This document shows, piece by piece, positions 17,917 through 26,781 of a stretch of DNA of 64,000 nt. The first letter of the stretch is position 1; every line of letters begins with the position of its first letter. Under the pieces are notes generated by a model that was given only the letters and a program-made list of their open reading frames with translations, was not told where the DNA came from and did no database searches. This DNA is from Hymenobacter sp. IS2118. Its GTDB lineage: Bacteria; Bacteroidota; Bacteroidia; Cytophagales; Hymenobacteraceae. The stretch lies in assembly GCF_000715495.1 (NCBI RefSeq), contig NZ_JNLX01000131.1, forward strand, positions 1 to 64,000, in the 5' to 3' direction. The position numbers and the translations under genes are program-made.

Positions 17917-19017
17917 TTAGTGGTAGCTGCGAATAGCCGTTGCTACGGCCGCCACGTGGCTCTCGCTCATGCCCGGCCACATGGGCAGGCTCAGGCAAGT
18001 TGCCGCCAAGTCCTCAGCAATGGGGAAATCTCCTTCCGAGAAGGACAAAGACTGGTACGCTTGCTGCAAATGCGGAGGAATTGGGTAATGAATCAAGGTG
18101 CCAATTCCCTGCCGGCCCAAGTGCTGCTGCAAGCCGGCGCGGTCGGGCGTGTGCACCACGTACAGGTGGTAGACGTGCGTGGCGCCAGCGGCTACCTGGG
18201 GCAGGCGCAGGCCGGCGATGCCCGCCAGATGCTGTTCGTACCAGGTAGCAACTTGCTGGCGCTGGCGCGTCCATTCCGGCAGCACGGGCAGCTTTACCTG
18301 GAGCAGAGCGGCTTGTAGCTCGTCGAGGCGGGAGTTGTAACCGATTGTTTCGTTGTAATATTTTTGCTGAGAACCGTAATTCCGCAGCACTCGCACTTTT
18401 TGGGCCAGGGCCTCATCATCGGTCGTGACGGCCCCGGCATCGCCAAGGGCGCCCAGGTTTTTGCCGGGATAAAAACTGGTGCCGTTGATGTGGCCGTAGC
18501 TGCCCGTGCGGCGGCCGTCGAAAGCCGCGCCCTGGGCCTGGGCATTGTCCTCCACCACAAATAATTGATGCTGAGCAGCCAGGGCCATAATTTCCGGCAT
18601 CCGGCAGGCTTGGCCATACAGATGCACCGGCATAATGGCGCGAGTACGGGGCGAAATCGCGGCGGCGATACGGGCCGGGTCGAGGTTGCTGGTGGCAGGG
18701 TCGGGCTCCACGGGCACGATGGTGGCCCCGACCTGCGTGACGGCCAGCCAGGTGGCGATGTAGGTATTGGACGGCACAATTACTTCGTCGCCCGGCCCGA
18801 TGCCGAGGGCGCGCAGGGCCAGCACCAAGGCGTCGAGGCCATTGGCTACGCCCACAGTATGGGCCACTTCGTTGAAGGCCGAATATGCGCGCTCAAACTG
18901 CTTTACCTCCTCTCCCAACACGTACCACTGGGAATTGAGCACGCGTGTGAAGGCTTGCGTCAGCGCAGCGCTCAGCGGCGCGTGTTGCGCCTCAAAGGAC
19001 AGAAACGGGACATTCAT
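17917..19017 (-). CDS. fdtB: Sugar aminotransferase, DegT/DnrJ/EryC1 family (FdtB/QdtB-like)
   Basis: A PLP enzyme that aminates a keto-sugar nucleotide, here probably dTDP-3-keto-6-deoxyhexose. 366 residues. The PLP lysine is K186 in FYPGKNLGALGDAG. VPSNTYIATWLAV and VEDNAQAQGA (D157 for the pyridine nitrogen) are typical. It lies in a row with an FdtA-like isomerase and a GNAT acetyltransferase, which points to the 3-amino branch rather than the 4-amino branch of the family. The symbol rests on this context, not on a measured activity. Confidence 0.85.
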   Translation of the reverse strand: MNVPFLSFEAQHAPLSAALTQAFTRVLNSQWYVLGEEVKQFERAYSAFNEVAHTVGVANGLDALVLALRALGIGPGDEVIVPSNTYIATWLAVTQVGATIVPVEPDPATSNLDPARIAAAISPRTRAIMPVHLYGQACRMPEIMALAAQHQLFVVEDNAQAQGAAFDGRRTGSYGHINGTSFYPGKNLGALGDAGAVTTDDEALAQKVRVLRNYGSQQKYYNETIGYNSRLDELQAALLQVKLPVLPEWTRQRQQVATWYEQHLAGIAGLRLPQVAAGATHVYHLYVVHTPDRAGLQQHLGRQGIGTLIHYPIPPHLQQAYQSLSFSEGDFPIAEDLAATCLSLPMWPGMSESHVAAVATAIRSYH

Positions 19018-19026
19018 GCAGTAAAT

Positions 19027-19983
19027 TTAATGGCCGTGGCACGCCAGCACGTGGGCCGTGGCTCCAAATCGAAAGCCCAGCTTTTCACAGGTACGAAAAA
19101 CGGCGTGGTTGGTGGCCTGCGTGGTCATCAGCACGGCTTCGTGCCCAAGCGCTTGCGCCCGGTGTAGGGTTTCGCTCACGAGCCGGGCATGCCAGCCCCG
19201 GTTGGCGGGCCCCACAGCCGTGAGCAGCACCCGCGAAAGCGCGGTATTCAAGGCGCTTGAATCTTCCAGAAGGTCGCTGATAGCCAAAAAAGAATCAACC
19301 ACCAGGCCGGGCATGTCGGGAACCAGAACTGTGGCGGCTAGCTGGCCGGCCACGGTATTTTCCGCGTACCGGGCCAGGTAGGCATCGGCCCGGGCGTCCC
19401 CAAACCATGCGTCGGCATGGTACCGGTCGTAGGGATTGCGAGCTGCGGCGGCCAGTTGGCCAATGTACGGGGCTTCATCGGCGCGGGCCGCCCGTACCGG
19501 GTAACGCGGAAAATCGACGCCCGGCAACTGGTCCCGATAGAAAGTAGTGCGCGTTTCAACCAGCCGCCAGCCGGCCTCCGTTAGCCCCTGCAACAAGCGA
19601 ATGTCCTCGGCAGGCACCACGCTAAAGGCGTAAAAAGCGCCGTTGCGTGTGGCCAGGTGCTGGCGCAAGGCACGAGCCGATTCTGCTAGTCCCGACTGAG
19701 CGGTTTGCGCATCGAAAAGCCCGGTAAATAAGCGAAACATGGGTGTTCCGAAGTATTCAGAGTCCCAGGGTAATTGCCGCAGCAGCCATTGTATTACTGC
19801 TGAATCCGCGCTCGTGTCAACTATTTCTGCCCCGGCTTGCTCGTTCCAGCGCGCGACGGCTCCGGTGCCAAACAACTGCTGCTGCCGCTCGCCCGACAGC
19901 TGACGCAGGAAAGAGTAGGGCGAGTAATGCGCCAGTGCGGCCGCACGGGCCCCCAGCAGGTGGCTTAGCGGTGGGGTGCCCAT
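19027..19983 (-). CDS. GNAT acetyltransferase, WecD/RffC-like, of the deoxyaminosugar trio
   Basis: 318 residues. The start is placed at the ATG at 19983, overlapping the upstream gene by 19 bases, since the longer frame covers most of that gene in another phase. The N-terminal half contains LPWDSEYFGTPMFRL, a motif typical of WecD-type TDP-aminosugar acetyltransferases. The C-terminal half has the acetyl-CoA region with RGWHARLVSETLHRAQALGH and the final NHAVFRTCEKLGFR. It probably N-acetylates the amino sugar made by FdtB. Classical FdtC/QdtC are left-handed beta-helix enzymes, so a GNAT in this place is a different solution. Confidence 0.75.
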   Translation of the reverse strand: MGTPPLSHLLGARAAALAHYSPYSFLRQLSGERQQQLFGTGAVARWNEQAGAEIVDTSADSAVIQWLLRQLPWDSEYFGTPMFRLFTGLFDAQTAQSGLAESARALRQHLATRNGAFYAFSVVPAEDIRLLQGLTEAGWRLVETRTTFYRDQLPGVDFPRYPVRAARADEAPYIGQLAAAARNPYDRYHADAWFGDARADAYLARYAENTVAGQLAATVLVPDMPGLVVDSFLAISDLLEDSSALNTALSRVLLTAVGPANRGWHARLVSETLHRAQALGHEAVLMTTQATNHAVFRTCEKLGFRFGATAHVLACHGH

Positions 19984-20387
19984 CGCTGCCGGAATTCCTG
20001 AAAATCCCGAATGTAATCGGCTTCTTCGTAAGGCTGCGAGGCCAGGGCCAGCTGCACCGCCGTGTGCGAGTACTGCATGGTGTGCCAAACGCAAGGCGGC
20101 ACGTAAAGCCCCACGAAAGGGTCTTCGAGCCGGAAAATCCGGATGTCGCCGTTGGCCTGCTCCGTGGTCACGATGATGCGCCCGGCCACCGCAAGCAGCA
20201 CTTGCTCGGTGCGGTGATGGGCGTGGCGGCCCCGCAGGATACTTTCGGGGGTGTGGTAGGTCCAAAAAACCCGCTGCACGGCAAAGGGCAGCGGGTCTTT
20301 GGCATTCTCGCCTACAGAAATGTAACCGATGTCCGCGGCCCCTAATTTAGGAAACTCAATGAGGTAGGGAGCAGGATATTCGGCCAT
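19965..20387 (-). CDS. fdtA: dTDP-4-keto-6-deoxyglucose 3,4-ketoisomerase (FdtA/QdtA-like)
   Basis: A small cupin-type isomerase of 140 residues that moves the keto group from C4 to C3 of dTDP-4-keto-6-deoxyglucose, before amination. GENAKDPLPFAVQRVFW is the usual N-terminal block, RGRHAHHRTEQVL contains the active-site histidines, and PPCVWHTMQY the conserved C-terminal block of WxcM/FdtA proteins. It overlaps the GNAT gene and starts 6 bases after the UDP-glucuronate decarboxylase stop, so it is co-transcribed. Whether the product has galacto (FdtA) or gluco (QdtA) configuration cannot be read by eye. Confidence 0.87.
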   Translation of the reverse strand: MAEYPAPYLIEFPKLGAADIGYISVGENAKDPLPFAVQRVFWTYHTPESILRGRHAHHRTEQVLLAVAGRIIVTTEQANGDIRIFRLEDPFVGLYVPPCVWHTMQYSHTAVQLALASQPYEEADYIRDFQEFRQRWAPHR

Positions 20388-20393
20388 GAAAGT

Positions 20394-21338
20394 CTACTTG
20401 ACGTGCTCCTTAAAATATTGCAGCGTGCGGCGCAGGCCTTCGGCACGGTCTATTTTGGGCTCCCAATCCAGGATTTCTTTCGCTTTGGTAATATCCGGAC
20501 GGCGCTTCAGGGGGTCGTTTTCGGGCAATTCCTGGTAGGTTGCTCGAAACTCAACTCCCGTGAGACGGGCAATTTCCTCGCCGAACTCCTTGATGGTAAT
20601 TTCGTCGGGATTGCCAATGTTTATGGGCAGGTGGTAGTCGCTGAGCAACAAGCGGTAAATACCTTCCACCTGGTCATCAACATAGCAAAACGAACGGGTC
20701 TGCAACCCGTCGCCGAACACGGTCAGGTCCTCGCCCCGCAGGGCCTGCGAGAGAAAGGCAGGCAACACCCGGCCGTCGTCGAGGCGCATGCGGGGGCCGT
20801 AGGTATTGAAAATACGGACGATGCGCGTATCCAAGCCGTGGTGGTTGTGGTAAGCCATCGTGATGGCTTCCTGAAAGCGCTTGGCCTCGTCGTAGCAGCC
20901 CCGCGGGCCCACGGGATTGACGTTGCCAAAATAGGTTTCTACCTGCGGGTGGATTTCGGGGTCGCCGTACACCTCCGAAGTGCTGGCAATCAGCATGCGG
21001 GCCCCTTTGGCCAGGGCCAGGCCGAGCAGGTTGTGCGTGCCCAACGAACCCACCTTCAGGGTTTGAATCGGGATTCTCAGGTAGTCAATCGGCGAGGCAG
21101 GCGAAGCAAAGTGCAGAATGTAATCGAGCTTACCCGGCACGAACACGAACTTGCTTACGTCGGCGTGATGAAACTCAAAATTCTGGTTACCGAACAGGTG
21201 CTCAATATTTTGGAGTGACCCCGTAATCAGGTTATCCATTGCGATGACGTGGTAGCCTTCGGCAATAAACCGGTCACAAAGGTGCGAGCCCAAAAACCCG
21301 GCGCCGCCGGTAACCAGAATTCTTTTCGTCTCTTCCAT
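20394..21338 (-). CDS. UDP-glucuronate decarboxylase (UDP-xylose synthase)
   Basis: An SDR enzyme that converts UDP-glucuronate to UDP-xylose. 314 residues from the ATG at 21338 ([20 protein letters not shown]); a start at 21377 would add 13 residues. The NAD motif is [14 protein letters not shown] and the catalytic pair is Y and K in [13 protein letters not shown], the form specific to [13 protein letters not shown] and IFNTYGPRM are also typical. Ugd, its substrate supplier, is encoded next upstream, so the two give UDP-xylose for the surface glycan. Confidence 0.92.
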   Translation of the reverse strand: MEETKRILVTGGAGFLGSHLCDRFIAEGYHVIAMDNLITGSLQNIEHLFGNQNFEFHHADVSKFVFVPGKLDYILHFASPASPIDYLRIPIQTLKVGSLGTHNLLGLALAKGARMLIASTSEVYGDPEIHPQVETYFGNVNPVGPRGCYDEAKRFQEAITMAYHNHHGLDTRIVRIFNTYGPRMRLDDGRVLPAFLSQALRGEDLTVFGDGLQTRSFCYVDDQVEGIYRLLLSDYHLPINIGNPDEITIKEFGEEIARLTGVEFRATYQELPENDPLKRRPDITKAKEILDWEPKIDRAEGLRRTLQYFKEHVK

Positions 21339-21451
21339 TTTCACTAGGCCTGGCTTTATCTTATCGTCTACAATCAAGAATCAGAGAATTCAGCCGCTTG
21401 CTTTCTGAAAGGGAGCGGCCTCAGGCAGCCAGGGCAACCGCGCCCGGCAGC

Positions 21452-22792
21452 CTAAGCCAGGGGCTCGCGGTGGTCGGTCCTGACGCCGATGCAGTGGTAG
21501 GAGAAGCCAAGTTTTTTTAACTCTCCAGCTTCGTAAATATTACGGCCGTCAAAAATCACTTTCTGCTTCATCAGCCGGGCCGCTACCTCAAAATTGGGGG
21601 AGCGGAAATCGGGCCATTCCGTTACCACCAAAAGGGCGTCGGCATCAACCAGCGTCTCGTATTCGTCCTTAGCGTAGGTGATGGAATCGCCCAGCGTGTG
21701 GCGCGCTTCGGCCATGGCCACGGGGTCGTAGGCCGTAACGATGCAACCGGCGGCCAGTAATTTCTCGATGATGACCAAGGACGGCGCCTCGCGCATGTCG
21801 TCGGTCTTGGGCTTGAAGGACAGGCCCCAAACGGCCATTTTCAGGCTCCGCAGCTCGCCTCCGAAGTGCCGGCTTACCTTATCGAAAAGCACTACTTTTT
21901 GATTGTCATTCACTTCTTCCACGGCCCGCAGCACTTGCATGTCGTACCCGTGTTCCTTGGCGGTTTTGATAAGCGCCTTTACGTCTTTGGGAAAGCAGGA
22001 ACCGCCGTATCCGATGCCGGGATAAATGAATTTGGTGCCAATTCGGGGGTCGGAGCCGATGCCGCGGCGCACCATGTTGACGTCGGCGCCCATGATTTCG
22101 CACAGGTTAGCCACGTCGTTCATGAAGCTGATTTTGGTGGCCAGCATGGAGTTGGCCGCGTATTTCGTCATTTCGGCCGACGGGATATCCATGAAGATGA
22201 TGGGGTGGCCATTGAGCAAAAAGGGCTTGTACAGCTTGCTCATTACCTCCTCGGCCCGCTGCGAGGCTACACCCACCACAATGCGGTCGGGCTTCAGGAA
22301 GTCTTCGATAGCAGCCCCTTCCTTGAGGAATTCCGGATTGGAAGCGACATCAAATTCGATGGCGGCACCGCGCTTTTCCAGCGCTTTCTCGATTTCGGCC
22401 CGCACCTTGGCCGACGTTCCCACCGGCACGGTGCTTTTGGTCACAATTACGCCGTAGCTGTTCATGCTTTCGCCAATGCCACGGGCCACCGCCAGCACAT
22501 ACTTCAAGTCGGCCGAGCCGTCTTCGCCGGGAGGCGTACCCACTGCGATGAAGGCCACGTCACAGTCCTGGATGGCCTCGGCCAGGCTGGTAGAAAACTT
22601 AAGCCGTCCTTTCTCCACGTTGCGGCTCACCATTTCTTCGAGGCCGGGCTCGTAGATGGGCATAATGCCCTGGTGCAGGCTGTCTATCTTTTTCTGGTCG
22701 ATATCGACGCAAACCACCTCTATGCCAACCTCGGCGAAGCACGTACCTGATACCAAACCAACATAGCCGGTTCCAACAATTGCAATTTTCAT
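21452..22792 (-). CDS. ugd: UDP-glucose 6-dehydrogenase
   Basis: Oxidises UDP-glucose to UDP-glucuronate with two NAD+. 446 residues. It has an N-terminal Rossmann motif GTGYVGLVSG, the catalytic cysteine in GYGGSCFPKD, the helix-dimer region, and a C-terminal UDP-binding domain with LSFKPKTDDMREAPS. It feeds the UXS gene 113 bp downstream. The -7 box at 22830 makes it the likely first gene of the minus-strand run down to 16923. Confidence 0.96.
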   Translation of the reverse strand: MKIAIVGTGYVGLVSGTCFAEVGIEVVCVDIDQKKIDSLHQGIMPIYEPGLEEMVSRNVEKGRLKFSTSLAEAIQDCDVAFIAVGTPPGEDGSADLKYVLAVARGIGESMNSYGVIVTKSTVPVGTSAKVRAEIEKALEKRGAAIEFDVASNPEFLKEGAAIEDFLKPDRIVVGVASQRAEEVMSKLYKPFLLNGHPIIFMDIPSAEMTKYAANSMLATKISFMNDVANLCEIMGADVNMVRRGIGSDPRIGTKFIYPGIGYGGSCFPKDVKALIKTAKEHGYDMQVLRAVEEVNDNQKVVLFDKVSRHFGGELRSLKMAVWGLSFKPKTDDMREAPSLVIIEKLLAAGCIVTAYDPVAMAEARHTLGDSITYAKDEYETLVDADALLVVTEWPDFRSPNFEVAARLMKQKVIFDGRNIYEAGELKKLGFSYHCIGVRTDHREPLA

Positions 22793-22829
22793 AAGCTGCC
22801 TAAAGCCGAAAAGTTAATAATTTATCGGG

Positions 22830-22837
22830 CAAATTTA
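22830..22837 (-). promoter_or_regulatory. -7 box (TAAATTTG) ahead of ugd
   Basis: An exact TAnnTTTG match on the minus strand, 38 bases before the ugd ATG. A TTG (22851-22853 in complement) sits only 13 bases further upstream, which is short for a -33 element. Confidence 0.45.
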
Positions 22838-22931
22838 GTCTTTCACGGCTCAATTGAGCCCGAGCAGTACCGCAAGTAAGACGGTCGGCTTAGCCAGCCC
22901 CAGACGCAACACCTTACTCTTCAGGCGATAC

Positions 22932-24524
22932 CTACTTTGAATCAACAGCAAATATCTGAAAAACATAGGGTTGATTTTGCAGCATCAACCGTTCCTTTGC
23001 ATCGTGCCCCTCAAATTGGTAGGGCGTGTATTTCATGAAATACGGCACGGAGGCTACCAGCCGACCAGCGCGCAACCGGGGCGCCCGGTAGCAGCGCAGG
23101 GGGTAGAGGTAGGCAAAATTCACTAACTGGTAGCGTGGCTGCCCGGCGGTGGGCTGGTTGCGTAATCGGGGACCAAATACCCGGTAGTTGATAAGGCCAC
23201 GCCCGCAGCCAGTCGTTTCAATGCTTTCAATTTGCCGGGCATCGTTAATTCCCTGGGCATAGGCAACATCGCCGGGGTAGCGCACGGCCCGATAGGCTAA
23301 GCTGAAAGCCCCAAAGTGGCCGATTGCTACTATCACACTGCCCCACATTATTATAACCCTGACCGGTTGCCACAGTTCCACCGCGTAGCGGAGGGCCACC
23401 ACGGCACTCAGCACAATAAAGGGCACGAAGAAATGCACGATGCGGCCGTAAAACACCAGCTTCTGCCCAAACTGCACCGCCACCGCATAGCCCAGCCACG
23501 CACCAAATACGAGGAGCAGCAGCCCCGCAGCCAACGGCCGGCCGGAAAGCCCCGCGCCGCGCCGCGCAAACAGGCCGCGCACTTGCCCCACGCTCAGGCC
23601 GAGGCCCAGGCCGGCAAGCACCAGCAACCCCACTCCTACCCCGCCCTCAACCCGCCAGAAATACGCGCCGGTGAAGCTGAAACCTTCCGCGAAGCTGCCT
23701 TGCGTGATAGTGGTGGCAATGTAGCGGCTGCTGGCCAGGTAGGAAGTTCCGGAAAGTCGCGCGAGGCCCTCAAACAGCACCAGCACCGTGGCAAGCCCTG
23801 TAAAATGTGCCGCAACCGGCTTTAAACGAGCTAATTGGGTAGTTTGAGCAGTTTGCTGCTTTGAATAGGTCGCAAGCAGCCAGCCAAGCGCCAACAACAC
23901 CAACGGGCCCATGAAATAGCCCGGATACAACGCGTAGCTAAAGCCGGCAAGCCCCCCAACCAGCCATTGCCGACGGCTTGCGAAGCGTTTGGTTTGCGAA
24001 AGCAGCAGCCACAGCGCCAGCAAAAAGAAAAACAGCGCGTGGTCGTACGGCAGGATGTGCCGCAGGTACACGTTGGTGTTCACCAAGCTGGAGTACAGCG
24101 CCACGCCCAGCAGCGCGAAGCCCAGTGGCAAAAACAGCCGGTATACCTTGTAGAGCAGCAGCGCATTCAGCCCCAGAATAAAAACGTTGAAGGCCTGCGG
24201 CACCTCCAACGACGGCGGCGCGTTGGGGTTGAGCTTGAAGAATATCAGCAAAAAGGCCTGCCCCAGGCCGGGCAGCACCCGCCAGAGGCCATCGCCGGGG
24301 CGAGCGCCGAGGGAGTTGATGGCTTGCAGGAAATCGCGGCCGTGGCCCTCGCCCAATGCGCGCAGGCCCAGCATGGCGGTGATGTAGCGACGCTCATCCA
24401 CGAAGGCCATGGTGCCTGTGCCAATGAAACTCAGCCGAAGCAGCGTGAGGGCCACGCCCGCCAGCACGGCCAGCTGCCGGAGCCGACCCAGCTGCTGCCA
24501 CCACCTCACGAGCCGCCCTACCAC
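22932..24524 (-). CDS. GT-C-type polytopic membrane protein (probable glycosyltransferase)
   Basis: 530 residues with 11-12 hydrophobic helices. The first extracytoplasmic loop has FVDERRY, matching the acidic D/E motif that is the catalytic or metal site in GT39/GT83-like GT-C enzymes using polyprenyl-phosphate sugars. A soluble C-terminal segment of about 100 residues follows the last helix. The start is GTG at 24524; no ATG is near. Very GC-rich, unlike the ABC and GT2 genes of the same locus. The specific reaction is unknown. Confidence 0.7.
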   Translation of the reverse strand: MVGRLVRWWQQLGRLRQLAVLAGVALTLLRLSFIGTGTMAFVDERRYITAMLGLRALGEGHGRDFLQAINSLGARPGDGLWRVLPGLGQAFLLIFFKLNPNAPPSLEVPQAFNVFILGLNALLLYKVYRLFLPLGFALLGVALYSSLVNTNVYLRHILPYDHALFFFLLALWLLLSQTKRFASRRQWLVGGLAGFSYALYPGYFMGPLVLLALGWLLATYSKQQTAQTTQLARLKPVAAHFTGLATVLVLFEGLARLSGTSYLASSRYIATTITQGSFAEGFSFTGAYFWRVEGGVGVGLLVLAGLGLGLSVGQVRGLFARRGAGLSGRPLAAGLLLLVFGAWLGYAVAVQFGQKLVFYGRIVHFFVPFIVLSAVVALRYAVELWQPVRVIIMWGSVIVAIGHFGAFSLAYRAVRYPGDVAYAQGINDARQIESIETTGCGRGLINYRVFGPRLRNQPTAGQPRYQLVNFAYLYPLRCYRAPRLRAGRLVASVPYFMKYTPYQFEGHDAKERLMLQNQPYVFQIFAVDSK

Positions 24525-24555
24525 GACTTTACAGCGGTTTCCGCCGCCATGAGCA

Positions 24556-24630
24556 GAATTAAAAATGAAGAATTAAAAATTAAAAATCTGACGGTCAATT
24601 TTTTAATTTTTAATTCTTCATTTTTAATTC
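24556..24630. repeat. Perfect AT-rich palindrome (31-bp arms)
   Basis: The arms 24556-24586 and 24600-24630 are exact inverted copies made of GAATTAAAAATGAAG-like units with a 13-base loop. It lies between asnB and the GT-C gene on the same strand. In an otherwise GC-rich region the element is striking. It could terminate or attenuate transcription. Confidence 0.9.
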
Positions 24631-24663
24631 CCTTAAAAACGGTAGACCCACTTGGGGAGTGCC

Positions 24664-26568
24664 CTAAGCCATGTACTGCTTCCACCACGTCTGAAACACG
24701 ATGAGGCCCCAGATGCGGGCATGCACATCGCCCGGATTGCGCGAGAAAAGCTGCGTTTTGAGGGCACGAATGGCATCAACGTCGAAAATCCCTTGACTTT
24801 CGATGAATTCGTCGCGCAGCAGGTCGTCCTCAATCAGGGAACGCAGCTCGCCGCGCATCCACTTTAGCAAGGGTACTTCGAAGCCGTGCTTGGGCCGGTC
24901 GTAGAGTTCCACGGGCAGCTCGGAGCGGAAGGCGTCCTGCACGATGCGCTTCTTCATGGTCGCGTCCACTTTGCTGCTCACGGGCAGCGAGAAGGCAAAA
25001 TCGACCACCTTGTAATCCAGAAACGGCGTGCGCACTTCCAGCGAGTTGGCCATGCTCATCAGGTCCACTTTCGTGAGCATGTCGTAGGGCAGCACCAACT
25101 TCATGTCGGTGAGCAGCACCTCGTTGAGGTCGCCGTCGGCATGCAAGTCCTCCAGAATATCTTTCCGGCGCTTGACCAAGGCTTTTGCGCCCACTTTGCG
25201 GCGGCTGGCCGCGCTGAGCAGATTATTAGCATCCTCGGCCGAGGCGAAGCTGGCCCAGTCCCAGTACCGATCCTTCACGCCGGCGAGCATGCCCCGCGAG
25301 AAGCGCTGAAACTGCCGCACCCGGTTGCCAATGAAGCTGTTGCGCGACTTGGGCAGCACGTCCCAGAGGAAGCCCAAGCCCGTCACGGCCTCCGCCTTGA
25401 AGCCGCCCTGCCGAACCTTGAACTCGCCCATGTGCTTGTTGTAGCCGCCAAACATTTCGTCGGCGCCATCGCCGCTCAGGGCCACGGTTACTTTCTGGCG
25501 GGTGCGTTGGCTGAGGATGTACACGGCCAGAGCCGAGGAGTCCGCAAACGGCTCATCCAGATAAGCCAGCATGTCGTGAATATGCTCGTACAGGTCGTTG
25601 TTGGTGAGCGAGAACACCGTATGGTTGGTATTGTGCCGGGCCGCTACCAGGTTGGCGTACTTGGTTTCGTCGAAGAAGGGCTCGTCTTTGAAACCTATGC
25701 TGAAGGTATTGAGGTGGGGCGTGTGCCGGGAGGCCAGCGCGGCAATCACGCTGGAGTCGATGCCGCCGCTCAGGAAGCAGCCTAGGGGCACATCGGCCAC
25801 GAGGCGGCGCTGCACGGCGCCGTCCATCAGCTCCACCAGCGTTTTCTGCTGCTGCTCGTAGCTGGACTTGTTTTTGGCAACTTTCTTGGCGTCGTAAGGA
25901 ATCTTGTACCACGCCTTGCGCACCACTTTGCCGTCTTTAATGAAGAGGTAGTGGCCGGGCAGCAGCTTTTTTACGCCCTTGAAAATGCTGGCGGGGCCGG
26001 GAATGTAGTTCAGCTGCAAATACTGGTTCAGGGCCACGAAATCGAGCTTGCGGGGCACGCCCAGGGCCATCATCGACTTCATTTCCGAAGCAAAAAACAG
26101 CTGGTCCTCGTCGCGGTAAATCAGCAGTGGCTTCACCCCAAACCGGTCGCGAGCAATGAAAAGGGAATTCTCTTCCTTATCGAAAATGGCCAGGCCGAAA
26201 AAGCCGTTCAGCTTCTTGATAAAGCTACGGCCTTCGGTGATGTAGAGCTGAAGAATAACTTCGGTATCGGTCTGGGAATGAAACTGACAGCCGCGCTTAA
26301 TCAGCTTCTCACGCAGCTCGCGGAAGTTGAAGATTTCGCCATTGAAGACAATGGTGTAGCGGCCCGCCGCGTCGGTCATGGGCTGGTTACCATCGGCCGA
26401 AAGGTCGAGAATGGCCAGGCGGCGAAAGCCCAGGCCGCATTGGTCGTACACAAAATGCCCCTCCGAATCGGGACCGCGGCGAATGATGGCATCGGTTGAT
26501 GCTTGCAGGCGGTTCAGCGACTGACGACCTGTTTCGGTAAAGGCAAATACTCCGGTAATTCCACACAT
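24664..26568 (-). CDS. asnB: Asparagine synthase (glutamine-hydrolysing)
   Basis: 634 residues from the ATG at 26568, chosen so that the N-terminus is MCGITGVFAF with the catalytic Cys2 exposed after Met removal. The glutaminase domain covers about 1-210 (FNGEIFNFRELR). The synthetase domain has the pyrophosphate loop LSGGIDSSVIAA. At this size and in this locus it may belong to the exosortase/polysaccharide-associated AsnB group, which amidates sugars or peptides, rather than supply free asparagine. An exact -7 box lies only 10 bases before the ATG. Confidence 0.9.
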   Translation of the reverse strand: MCGITGVFAFTETGRQSLNRLQASTDAIIRRGPDSEGHFVYDQCGLGFRRLAILDLSADGNQPMTDAAGRYTIVFNGEIFNFRELREKLIKRGCQFHSQTDTEVILQLYITEGRSFIKKLNGFFGLAIFDKEENSLFIARDRFGVKPLLIYRDEDQLFFASEMKSMMALGVPRKLDFVALNQYLQLNYIPGPASIFKGVKKLLPGHYLFIKDGKVVRKAWYKIPYDAKKVAKNKSSYEQQQKTLVELMDGAVQRRLVADVPLGCFLSGGIDSSVIAALASRHTPHLNTFSIGFKDEPFFDETKYANLVAARHNTNHTVFSLTNNDLYEHIHDMLAYLDEPFADSSALAVYILSQRTRQKVTVALSGDGADEMFGGYNKHMGEFKVRQGGFKAEAVTGLGFLWDVLPKSRNSFIGNRVRQFQRFSRGMLAGVKDRYWDWASFASAEDANNLLSAASRRKVGAKALVKRRKDILEDLHADGDLNEVLLTDMKLVLPYDMLTKVDLMSMANSLEVRTPFLDYKVVDFAFSLPVSSKVDATMKKRIVQDAFRSELPVELYDRPKHGFEVPLLKWMRGELRSLIEDDLLRDEFIESQGIFDVDAIRALKTQLFSRNPGDVHARIWGLIVFQTWWKQYMA

Positions 26569-26577
26569 AGTAGCCAG

Positions 26578-26585
26578 CAAAAGTA
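26578..26585 (-). promoter_or_regulatory. -7 box (TACTTTTG) ahead of asnB
   Basis: An exact TAnnTTTG match on the minus strand ending 10 bases before the ATG, so the transcript would be almost leaderless. No -33 TTG is found at the normal spacing. Confidence 0.45.
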
Positions 26586-26781
26586 CGACCCCGCAACCTA
26601 AAGGCCAGCCGCAAGGTATTATCAGCAGAATAAAATAAAAGGTGATTTCTGCCGACTTCGCCGCTTGTACGCATTTTCACGCGCCGCGGCGGCCCGCATC
26701 GCTCTCTTTCATTTAGCCAGCATCGTCCCAGTTGCCTGGCCTTGCATCCTTTCATTTTCCTAACCACCAGCTTTCCACCTC

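Noticed and set aside
19984..20265. N-terminal extension of the GNAT protein by 94 codons
   Set aside because: It lies within the FdtA-like gene in another frame and shows Arg/Pro/His-rich shadow composition.
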